This document shows, one piece after another, positions 42,951-53,200 of a stretch of 64,000 nucleotides of DNA. This DNA is from CAIQJJ01 sp049325275. GTDB lineage: Bacteria > Chloroflexota > Anaerolineae > Anaerolineales > UBA4823. A model generated the notes under the pieces. The model saw only the letters and a list, made by a program, of their open reading frames with translations. It was not told where the DNA came from and did not search any database. Made by a program: the position numbers and the translations under genes. The DNA lies in NCBI GenBank assembly GCA_049325275.1, contig JBMOLU010000074.1:62001-126000 (forward strand), in the 5' to 3' direction. Each line of letters begins with the position of its first letter. The first letter of the stretch is position 1.

Positions 42951-45900
42951 ATGGACCAAACCGAAACATCTTTCGACCACGCGAGCGAGCACATCGCCAT
43001 TATCGGCATGACGGGGCGTTTTCCCGGCGCCAAGACCCTCGACGAATTCTGGCAGAACCTGCGCGAGGGCGTCGAATCGATCAAGTTCTTCACCGCGGAA
43101 GAACTGGCCGGCGCGCACATCGACCCGGCCCTGCTGCAAAACCCCAGATACGTGGGGGCCGACGGCATCATCGAAGACATGGACCTCTTCGACGCCGAGT
43201 TTTTCAACATCGCCCCGCGGGAAGCCGAGCTGATGGACCCCCAGCACCGTCTCTTTCTGGAGTGCGCCTGGGAAGTGATGGAGCAGGCCGGCTATGACGC
43301 CGAAACTTATCCCGGCCAGATAGCGGTGTACGGCAGCGCCAACCTGAGCTCTTACCTGGTACGCAATATCCTGTCCAACCCCGAGCTGAGCCAGAGCATC
43401 ACCAGCTTCCAGACGATGCTCACCAACGACAAAGACTTCATCGCCACGCGCGTTTCCTACAAGATGAACCTGAAAGGCCCCAGCATGAGCGTGGCGACGC
43501 TGTGCTCGTCTTCGTTTGTCGCCATTCACCTGGGCTGCCAGTCGCTGTTGAACTACCAATGCGACATGGCCCTGGCAGGCGCGATTTCACTGCAAGTTTC
43601 GCGCAACGAAGCCTTCTTCTATCAGGAAGGCGGCATCGGTGACCCCGACGGGCACTGCCGCGCCTTCGACGCCAAAGCAAGCGGCACTGTCAGCGGCAGC
43701 GGGATCGGCATCGTGGCGCTCAAACGCCTGGAGGACGCCATCCAGGATGGCGATCACATCCTGGCGGTGATCCGCGGCACGGCGGTCAACAACGATGGCG
43801 CCGTCAAATACAGCTACACCGCCCCCAGCATCGACGGCCAGGCCGATGTCATCGCCGAAGCGATCTCGCTGGCGGAGGTCGACCCCGAGACGATCACGTA
43901 CGTCGAGACTCACGGCACGGGCACGCAGCTGGGCGATCCCATCGAAATGGCCGCCCTGACCAGGGCCTTCCGCGGCAGCGGCGCCCAACGCAACCAGTAC
44001 TGCGCCATCGGCTCGGTCAAGACCAATATCGGCCACCTGGTCAACGCCGGCGGGGTCGCCAGCCTGATCAAGACCGTCCTGGCGATGCAGCACGGGCAAA
44101 TTCCGCCCAGCCTGAACTTCGAGACCCCCAACCCCGAGATCGATTTCGCCAACAGCCCGTTTTACGTCAACACACGCTTGAGCGACTGGGAGCGCAATGG
44201 GACGCCCCGCCGGGCGGGCGTCAGTTCGTTTGGCATCGGCGGTACCAATGTCCACATCCTCGTCGAGGAGGCGCCCGAGGCGCAGCCATCGGGGGCGGCG
44301 CGCCCCTGGCAGCTGCTGCCCCTCTCGGCCAAGACGGCCAGTGCCCTCGAAACGCAAAGCGACAACCTTCTGGCTTATTTCAAAGCCCACCCGGACGCCA
44401 ACCTGGCCGACGTGGCTTACACCCTCCAGGTCGGGCGCAAGGCACTGGGGCACCGGCGCATGTTGTGCTGCCGGGATGTGCCCGAAGCCGTCGGGCTGCT
44501 CGAAGCACGCCATGCCGCCGAAATCCCGACCCGCTTTCAGGAGACCCGCGAGCGCCCGGTCGTCTTCCTCTTTACCGGCGAAAGCGCGCCCCAGGCGCAA
44601 GACCTGGCCGCAGCCTGCCGGGACGAGCCAGCCTTCCGCCAGGCCGTCGATGCCTGCGCCGCCATCCTCACGCCCTGGCTGAACGTCGACGTGCGCTCGC
44701 TGCTTTTCCGGGCCGCCTCGCACGATTTCCAGGACGAACGGATACACGCAGCCTGCGCCTTCGTGCAGGAATACGCCCTGGCGCAGCTTTGGTTGGCTTG
44801 GGGCGTCAGGCCCCAGGCCATACTGGGCAGCGGGACCGGCGAGTACGCCGCCGCCTGCCTGGCGGGCGTCTTCCCGCTGGAAAGCGCCCTGGCGATGGCC
44901 ATAGGAACCCACGTGACGGCGGAGGCGCTGCACGCGCCGGAAATTGCGCTCATCTCCACACAAAGCGGCGATTGGTTGACCGCCGAAGAAGCCACCGCGC
45001 CCGCTTACTGGCAGCGGCAAGTGCGCCTGCCCCTCGCCGAAACCGCCCCACGGCTGTTGAAGGAGCCTGAACAGGTCTTGCTCGTCCTGGGCGCCGACTC
45101 ACCCGCCTGCCGGCTGTTGGAAGCGCACCCCGGCCGGCAGGAGCAGCAGGAAATCGTGGTGAGCCTTGGCGGCGCAGCGCTGCACCCGCTCGCCGCCGCC
45201 ATGCGCCAGCTCTGGCTCGGCGGGGTACGCGTGGACTGGTACGGCTTCCACGCCGGCGAACGGCGCCGCCGCCTGCCCCTGCCGACCTACCCGTTCGAAC
45301 GCCAACGCTACTGGATCGAACCCGGCAAAGGCGGCGGGCAGCCGGGCAACCAGGTAGGCGCGCCGATCCAGCCCGCAGCCAGAAATCCGCATATCGACGA
45401 ATGGTTTTACGCGCCCGGCTGGAAAAGCACACCACCGCTCGCCACGGCAGATTTCACCGGCCGGGAGAGTGGCTGCTGGCTGCTTTTGCTGGGCGAACAC
45501 GGCCTGGGTGCGGCCCTGGCCGAACGCCTGCGCCGCGCCGGGCAGGTGGTGATCACCGCTGTGCCCGGCAGCGCATTCGGTAACGAAGAAGATGCCTACA
45601 CCCTGAATATCCACCGGCGCGCCGATTACGATAACCTGCTGGCAGGCTTACGGGCAGCGGATAAAGTGCCGCAGCACGTCGTCCACCTGTGGGGGCTGGC
45701 GGAAACGATGACCTTCGAGCAGGCCCAGGACAGCGGCTTCTACAGCCTGCTGTTCCTGGCACAGGCGCTGGCCGGGCCACAAGGGCCTGCCGGGCCGGTC
45801 CAACTCAGCGTAATCGCCAACTACAGCCAAAAAGTGGAAAGCGCCGACGCGATCCTTCCCGAGCGCACGACCAGCCTGGGCCTGTGCAAGGTTATCCCGC

Positions 45901-47291
45901 AAGAAAACGGCCAGGTACGCTGCCGCCACATCGATATTGCGCTGCCGGCTGCATCCAGCGGCTTGAACGGGTTAGCCGAGCAAATCCTGGCAGAAATCAG
46001 CGCACGCCAAGCCGTACCGAACGTGGCCTACCGCGGGCAGCAGCGCTGGCTGCCAACTCACGAAGCGATCCGCCTGGAAACCCCTCAAAACGAACGGCGT
46101 CTCCTGCGTGCGAACGGCGTTTACCTGTTCAGCGGTGGCTTGAGCGACATCAGCCTGGCGCTGGCGCAGGCGTTGGCCGGGCACAATCAACCGCGCCTGG
46201 CAATCCTCGAAAGCGAAGCCTTTCCGCCGCGTGCGCAGTGGGAACAATGGCTGCGCCTGCACGGCCCGGAAGACAATATCAGTCGCAAGATCGGCAACAT
46301 CCGCACCCTGGAAAATGCCGGCGCAGAAGTGCTCGTGCTGCACGCCAACCTGGCCGATGACGAGCAGATGCGGCAGGCCATTGCACAAATAAGCGAACGC
46401 TTTGGTGCTATCCATGGGTTGGTACATGCCGTTGGAGATGCCGGCATCAACACCTTCCAAACCATCCTGGACACGGAAACTGAACAGGGTATCCGGCTCT
46501 TCGAGGCCCGTCTGCGGGTGTTGTTCACACTGGAAAGAGAATTGGCCGGGCAGTCGCTCGATTTCTGCCTGTTGGTCTCCTCGCTGGCGTCCGTGCTGGG
46601 AGGCGTCGGGCAGGCTGCCTACGCCGCGGCGAATATTTTCCTGGACGCGTTTGCCGCCCGCTGCGGCGCGCCGTGGTTGAGCATCAACTGGGATGCCTGG
46701 CAGTTCGAAGCCGATCAGCAGCGCATCGCCGCCCTGACCCCACGGCTTGCCCAATTTGCCATCCAGGTGCCGGAAGGGTGGCAGGCTTTCGAGCGCATCC
46801 TGGCGGCTTACCCGGGAGACCGGATCATCGTCTCCACCGGCGACCTGCCTGCCCGTTTGCAGCACTGGCTGTCCGGCGATGCGGCCACGGACGTAGAACA
46901 GTCAGCGCAAAAGCCGCGCCACCCGCGCCCGAAACTCTCCACCCCATACGCCCCGCCAGCGACGGACTACGAAAAAATCCTGGCCGATACCTGGCAGGCG
47001 ACGCTGGGCATCGACAAAATCGGCATCGACGACAACTTCTTCGACCTGGGCGGCGATTCACTGATCGCCGTCAAGACCATCACGCAACTGGAAAAAGCGC
47101 TCCAAAAGAAAGTGCCCGCCGCCAATCTGTACCAGACGCCCAGCATCCGCGCCCTGGCGGCGCTGCTCTCGCAGGACGAAGACGAATCGAACCGCCAACG
47201 AGCGGCGCAGTTGGACGAGCGCCGCGAAACGCTCAGCCGGCGTAACGAGCTTCTACACCGCAAGCGCCAGAAGCAAGGAGATTCGGCATGA
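42951..47291 (+). CDS. Type I PKS module with degenerate AT and KR: KS-(AT)-(KR)-ACP
   Basis: The protein has 1446 residues, over 400 shorter than its neighbours. The KS looks intact: Cys185 in TLCSSSF, His321 (ETHGTG) and His362 (TNIGHL). The AT is badly eroded: FTGQGAQY is FTGESAPQ, GHSIGEY is GSGTGEY (residues 626-632, nucleophile Ser replaced by Gly628), and the small subdomain with HAFHS is missing. The KR keeps Ser1211, Tyr1224 and Asn1228, but its cofactor loop is GGLSDIS (1062-1068) instead of GGLGGMG. The ACP is intact (LGGDSLI, Ser1370), with an Arg-rich tail. The frame is open throughout, so this is decay or specialisation, not a frameshift. The module may be loaded by a neighbouring AT or only pass the chain on. 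Confidence 0.9.
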   Translation: MDQTETSFDHASEHIAIIGMTGRFPGAKTLDEFWQNLREGVESIKFFTAEELAGAHIDPALLQNPRYVGADGIIEDMDLFDAEFFNIAPREAELMDPQHRLFLECAWEVMEQAGYDAETYPGQIAVYGSANLSSYLVRNILSNPELSQSITSFQTMLTNDKDFIATRVSYKMNLKGPSMSVATLCSSSFVAIHLGCQSLLNYQCDMALAGAISLQVSRNEAFFYQEGGIGDPDGHCRAFDAKASGTVSGSGIGIVALKRLEDAIQDGDHILAVIRGTAVNNDGAVKYSYTAPSIDGQADVIAEAISLAEVDPETITYVETHGTGTQLGDPIEMAALTRAFRGSGAQRNQYCAIGSVKTNIGHLVNAGGVASLIKTVLAMQHGQIPPSLNFETPNPEIDFANSPFYVNTRLSDWERNGTPRRAGVSSFGIGGTNVHILVEEAPEAQPSGAARPWQLLPLSAKTASALETQSDNLLAYFKAHPDANLADVAYTLQVGRKALGHRRMLCCRDVPEAVGLLEARHAAEIPTRFQETRERPVVFLFTGESAPQAQDLAAACRDEPAFRQAVDACAAILTPWLNVDVRSLLFRAASHDFQDERIHAACAFVQEYALAQLWLAWGVRPQAILGSGTGEYAAACLAGVFPLESALAMAIGTHVTAEALHAPEIALISTQSGDWLTAEEATAPAYWQRQVRLPLAETAPRLLKEPEQVLLVLGADSPACRLLEAHPGRQEQQEIVVSLGGAALHPLAAAMRQLWLGGVRVDWYGFHAGERRRRLPLPTYPFERQRYWIEPGKGGGQPGNQVGAPIQPAARNPHIDEWFYAPGWKSTPPLATADFTGRESGCWLLLLGEHGLGAALAERLRRAGQVVITAVPGSAFGNEEDAYTLNIHRRADYDNLLAGLRAADKVPQHVVHLWGLAETMTFEQAQDSGFYSLLFLAQALAGPQGPAGPVQLSVIANYSQKVESADAILPERTTSLGLCKVIPQENGQVRCRHIDIALPAASSGLNGLAEQILAEISARQAVPNVAYRGQQRWLPTHEAIRLETPQNERRLLRANGVYLFSGGLSDISLALAQALAGHNQPRLAILESEAFPPRAQWEQWLRLHGPEDNISRKIGNIRTLENAGAEVLVLHANLADDEQMRQAIAQISERFGAIHGLVHAVGDAGINTFQTILDTETEQGIRLFEARLRVLFTLERELAGQSLDFCLLVSSLASVLGGVGQAAYAAANIFLDAFAARCGAPWLSINWDAWQFEADQQRIAALTPRLAQFAIQVPEGWQAFERILAAYPGDRIIVSTGDLPARLQHWLSGDAATDVEQSAQKPRHPRPKLSTPYAPPATDYEKILADTWQATLGIDKIGIDDNFFDLGGDSLIAVKTITQLEKALQKKVPAANLYQTPSIRALAALLSQDEDESNRQRAAQLDERRETLSRRNELLHRKRQKQGDSA

Positions 47292-50200
47292 GCCGCATGC
47301 AAGAAGTTTTGGACCAGTTCGAGGGCAGCTTGAGCATCGCCATCATCGGCATGGCAGCGCGTTTTCCGGGAGCAGAAAACGTTGGCGAGTTCTGGCAGAA
47401 GCTGTGCGTCGGTGAAGAGATGATCCACTTCTTCACCGATGATGAGTTGATTGCCGCCGGCGTACCTCGAGCCGAGTTGGACGATCGCAACTACATCAAG
47501 GCCGCCCCGATCCTGAAAGATATCGAGCACTTCGACGCCCGCTTCTTCGATTACACCCCCGCAGAAGCCAATTTTATGGATCCCCAGCAGCGCCTGCTGC
47601 TGGAGTGCGCCTGGCAGACGCTGGAGGATGCCGGGTACGCCGGTGAACGCGCTTCCGATGCGATTGGCGTTTACGCCGGGATCAAAATGAACACGTACGT
47701 GGGGAACTTCTTCGCCCACCCCGAACAATTTGGCCCCGAAAGCCACATGCAAGTCCTGATGGGCAACGCTGATTTTTCGCTCAGCACGCGTATTTCCTAC
47801 AAGCTCAATCTCAAAGGCCCCAGCTACATGCTGCAAACGGCCTGCTCGACCTCGCTGGCTGCCGTGCACCTCGCCTGCCAGGCGCTGCTGCTGGACGAAT
47901 GCCGCATGGCACTGGCCGGGGCAGTTGCCGTAGAAGTTCCACACCAGGTCGGCTATGTCTATCAGTACGGCGGGCCGGCATCACCCGATGGGCACTGTCG
48001 CCCCTTCGATGCCGAGGCGCAGGGCACCGTCTTCGGCAGCGGCGTAGCAATGGTCATGCTGAAACGCCTGGAAGATGCCCTGGCCGATGGCGATCACATC
48101 TACGCGGTGATCCGCGGTTCGGCAGTCAACAATGACGGGGCCATCAAGGCCTCCTTCACGGCCCCAAGCGTCGAGGGCCAAACCGAAGTCATTTTGAATG
48201 CGCTGGCCTGCGCCAATGCCAGCGCAGAAAGCATTTCCTACGTCGAAGCGCACGGTACAGCAACACCATTGGGCGATCCGGTCGAAATTGCTGCCATCAC
48301 CAACGCCTTCCGCGCCGACACAAAGCGCAAGGGCTTCTGCCGCATCGGCTCGGTCAAAGGCAATGTAGGTCACCTGGACGCGGTAGCCGGCATGGCCGGG
48401 CTGATCAAAACCGTCCTGGCGCTGCAAAACAAGCAAATTCCCGCCAGCCTGAACTTCACGAAGCCGAACCCGCAGATCGATTTCGCCAACAGCCCGTTTA
48501 TCGTCAATACCGAACTGATCGCCTGGGAAAGCGGCGCTTTCCCACGCCGGGCAGGGGTCAGTTCCTTCGGCTTCGGCGGCACAAACACCCACGTCGTGCT
48601 AGAAGAAGCCCCCGCCACGACGGCGAGCGAGAGCGGTCGCGCCTGGCAGTTGCTGGCTTTATCGGCCAAAACGGCCGGCGCGCTGGATGCGGCCGCGGCG
48701 CAGATGGCTGCTCATCTGGCCGCTCATCCCGAAACCAACCTGTCTGACGCCGCCTACACCTTGCAGACGGGCCGGCGCGCCTTCCAGCACCGCCGGGCAG
48801 CCATCTGCCGTGATACGTCAGACGCCGCACAACTGCTGGCCCGCCCCAACGATCCGCGCCTGCTGAGTGGCGTGCAGGAGAACGGTGACCGGCCACTCGC
48901 CTTCATGTTCCCCGGGCAAGGTGCGCAGTACGTTCACATGGGGCGCGATCTGTACCAGGCTGAGCCGGTCTTTCGCCAATGGGTCGACCACTGCGCGCAG
49001 TGCCTGCTTCCCCACCTGGGATTCGACCTGCGCAGCGTGCTCTACCCCGACGCCGCCGGGGAAGAAGCTGCCACCAAAAAGCTCGGCCAGACGGCCGTGA
49101 CTCAACCGGCGCTGTTCATGATCGAATACGCCCTGGCCCGGCTCTGGCAATCGTGGGGCCTGCAACCGCAGGCCCTGGTCGGGCATAGCATCGGCGAATA
49201 TGTAGCCGCTTGCCTGGCAGGGGTCTTTTCACTTGAAGATGCCCTCGGGCTGGTCGCCACGCGTGGCCACCTGATGCAGCAGCTTCCGGCAGGGTCGATG
49301 CTCAGCGTGGCCCTGCCCGAGCGCGATGTCATGCCGCTTTTGAAAGGCATGCCGCTCTCCCTGGCGGCCAACAACGCACCGGCGTTGTGCGTCATTTCGG
49401 GGCCGAACGAGGCCGTGGCGCTGCTGCATGCCCAACTCACGGCAAAGAGTATCCAGTGCCGCCTCCTGCACACCTCGCACGCCTTCCATTCCGGTATGAT
49501 GGCGCCTATCGTCGAAACGTTCACGGAAGCCTTTAAGGGCATTCGCCTGCATGCGCCACAAATTCCCTATCTCTCCAACCTCAGCGGTGCATGGATCGAA
49601 CCCGAAGAAGCCACCCGGCCGCGATATTGGGCAGAACACCTCGTGCGGGCCGTGCGCTTTTGCGAAAGCGTTGCTACGCTGCTTCAGGATTCCAACCGGA
49701 TTTTGCTGGAGGTCGGGCCGGGCCAGGCGCTCAGTGCGCTCGCCCGGCAGCAGTTGGAAGACAGGCCCGAAGTAGCCGTGCTGTCTTCGATGCGCCACCC
49801 GCAGCACGCCCAACCGGATGACGCCTACCTGCTCGGCACCCTGGGAAAGCTCTGGCTGCTCGGGCAGCGCGTGGACTGGCACGGCTTCCACGCCCAGGAA
49901 CGTCGCCAGCGCATTCCCCTGCCGACCTACCCGTTCGAGCGCAAGCGCTACTGGGTCAACACGTCGTCCACGACAACGGCGCCTGCTGCACCCGGCAAAA
50001 AAAACGACATCCATGAATGGTTTTACCTTCCAAGCTGGAGGCAAACCATGCTTCCAGACGCCTGGGATGCAGCCAGCGCAGCCGAAAACCGCGCCAGTTG
50101 GCTCGTGTTTAGTGATGCTGGCCGGTTGAGCGCGCAAATCATCCAGCAGCTCCAGGATGCGGGGCAGCAGGTAACCTGCGTGCTGGCGGGAACGGAATTT

Positions 50201-53200
50201 GCCAGGCAAGACGGCAGCACCTATACCCTCCGCCCGCAACAGCGTGAAGACTACGAAATGCTCCTGGATGCCCTGCTGGCAGCCAACCGGCTGCCGCAAA
50301 AGATCGTGCACCTGTGGCTGGTTCCTACCTGCGAACGAGATGGCGGCCCCGCACCGGCTTCCTATTACCAGGCACTGGGATTCGGCAGCCTGCTTACCCT
50401 CGCACAGGCATTGGCCGCGAAGAATATCACCGGCCCGCTCCACCTGGGCCTGGTTTCGAAGAAGATGCAAACGATCCTTGCCGAAACCGATTCGCAGCCC
50501 GAGAAGTCGACCGTTCTCGGGCCTTGCCGGGTGATCCCGCAGGAGTACCCGCACATCACATGCAGCAGCATCGATATCGAAACGGACAACGGTGAAGCGT
50601 TGACCGGGCACCTGGTTGCCGAGATGCTGGCGCCAGGCCCCGAACCGATCGTTGCCTATCGCCAGGGACAACGCTGGGTGCAGGCAGTCGAGCGCGTGAA
50701 TCTGAAAGAAACCAGCAGGAGAGCGCCTGCGTTTCGTACTGGCGGTGTCTACTGGATCACCGGCGGGCTGGGCGGGCTGGGCCTAGCGATCGCCGAACAC
50801 CTGGCACGAACCGCACAGGCCAAACTTGTCCTGACCGGACGTTCCGACTTCCCGGAGCGGGAAGCATGGCAAGAATGGTTGTCGGCGCATCAGGAACAAG
50901 AGCAGACCGGCCGGATCATTCGCAAGCTGCTGGCGATGGAAGAACTGGGCGCCGAAGTGCTTGTTGCCCGCGCCGATGTGAGCGACCGGCAGCAAATGCG
51001 GGCCGCTGCCGCACAAGCGCGCCGCCGCTTTGGGAGCATCCATGGGGTTTTCCACACCGCCGGGGTTGCCGGTGGCGGCCTGATCCAACTCAAAACGCTC
51101 GAAGCGGCCACCGCCGTGCTGGCCCCGAAAGTGCAGGGGGCGCTCGTCCTGGCAGAAATTTTCGAAAAGCAAAGCCTGGACTTTATGCTGTTCTTTTCCT
51201 CACTCAGCGCCCTGTTGGGCGAATTCGGGCAGGCAGATTACTGCGCCGCCAACGCATTTTTGGATGCCTTCGCCCGCAGCCAGTCGTGCCGCCATGCGGG
51301 CCGGTTTATTTCCGTCAACTGGGACACCTGGCGCGAGATCGGCATGGCCACCCACACTGAGGTGCCCGATGCCTTACGCGAGTGGCGGGCGGCGCAGCTC
51401 GAAGCCGCGGTGACGCCACGCGAGGGAATCGAAGTGCTCGAACGCATCCTGTTGCGGTGCACGGCCCCGCAGATTGCAATTTGCACCACAGATTTCGACG
51501 AAAGGCTCGCCGATCTGCGGGCCATGACACAGGCAAATATTTTGGAAAGCCTCGAAAAGCTGACTCCCAACAGTGAAAACCAGCCCCGCCCGGAACTCGA
51601 AACGCCCTACCTGGCACCTGCCAACAAGCTCGAGCGTGAGATCGCCGAAATCTGGCAGAACACGCTGGGGATCGAAAAAGTAGGTGTCAATGATAACTTC
51701 TTCGAGCTTGGCGGGCACTCCTTGCTCGCCCTGCGTATCATCGGGCGGCTGCGCGAAGCCTTCCAGGTAGACGTCTCGGTAGAGCACCTCTTCGGCGGCC
51801 CGACCGTGAGCGAAACGGCCAGCGTGATCGCCGGCCTCCAGCAAAACCAGGACAACCAGGATGCTTTGGAAATCCTGCAAATGCTCGACCGGCTTTCCGA
51901 TGAAGACATCGCGCTCGATACCGTGCTGCCAGCATCCACTGCGCCTGCGGAGGCCGGCGGCGAACAAACCACGCCTACCCCGATGACGCAGGCGCCCCGC
52001 CGGTTGGAATACAGCCTGATCATCCCCCACCCCGGCACACCCAGGCTCCTCGTCATCCGGCAAGAAGCTGGATGGGCCTTGCCCAGCCTCTCGCCCACGC
52101 AACACCACTTCGGCGCAGTCGCCGAACTGCCCGAGTACGCTCGCAGCCGCCTGGGGATGCAGATCAGCGTCTTGCGTTGCATCGACTACCGCTACGACGC
52201 CGCCATGCGCAGCGTGCAGGCGATCTACACGACCGAGAATCGCGGCCCAGACCGGCTGGCAGGCACAGACACAGACATGCGCTGGGTCGACGGCGAAGCA
52301 TTCGCCGCCCTGCCGCTGCCTTCGGCCGAACAGCAAAAAGCCGTGGCTGCTTGGCTTTCCGAAACGCAAAACGGACAGCTTCCACAAGAGCGCAGGCCGT
52401 GGGCGCGCTCCGGCTGGTTTGAAGAAGCTACCGCATGGATCGACGAAAAACTGGCCGCTGCGGGCATGGAACGCCGTGGGAGCATAGAACAGATCAGGGT
52501 GTGGGGCGTCTCGTGCGTGCTGCGCGTTATGACCGGCAACGGCAGGCTTTACTTCCGGGCCGTGCCGGCCAAATCGGCGCACGAACCGCTGCTTTTACAG
52601 GCGCTGGCGCAGCACTACCCGCATCACGTTCCGAAGTTGCTGGCCGTCGATCCGCAGCGCAGGTGGGTTTTGATGCACGAAGTGCAGGGCCAGCCCTTGT
52701 TCCAGGTAGCAAACCTGCACCTGTGGGAAGAGGCCCTGCGCACGTTCGCACAAATCCAGGTGGAACTCGCTCAACAGGCCGAGACACTGCTGGCCTGGGG
52801 CAGCCCCGACCGGCGCATCGAGCGCCTGCCGGCCCAGTTGGAGGCGATGCTGGCGGATACGCCCACCTTGCAGCGCGGGCGTTTTGGCGGGCTGGCGAAC
52901 AGCGAGATCGAACAGTTGCATGCGCTGGGGCCAGCGATCAAGGCACGCTGCCGGCAGTTGGCCGCTTGCCCTATCCCGGCCAGCCTCGAGCACGGTGATT
53001 TTCACCCAGGCAACATTTACCAGGCTTCCGAGGGACCGGTTTTCTTCGACTGGGGAGAAAGCTCCCTTTCGCACCCGTTTTTCAGCTTCAATGCGCTGGA
53101 GTACCAGATCGAACACGTCCTGCCGGATATGCGCCGGGAACGCGGGCGCCTGTTGAGCGCCTACCTGGAACCCTGGTTGGCCTATGCTTCTGCGCAGCAA

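Noticed and set aside
42951..47291. Frameshift or sequencing error as the cause of the broken AT
   Set aside because: The frame stays open with sensible domain sequence on both sides and several independent motif changes, so true divergence is more likely.
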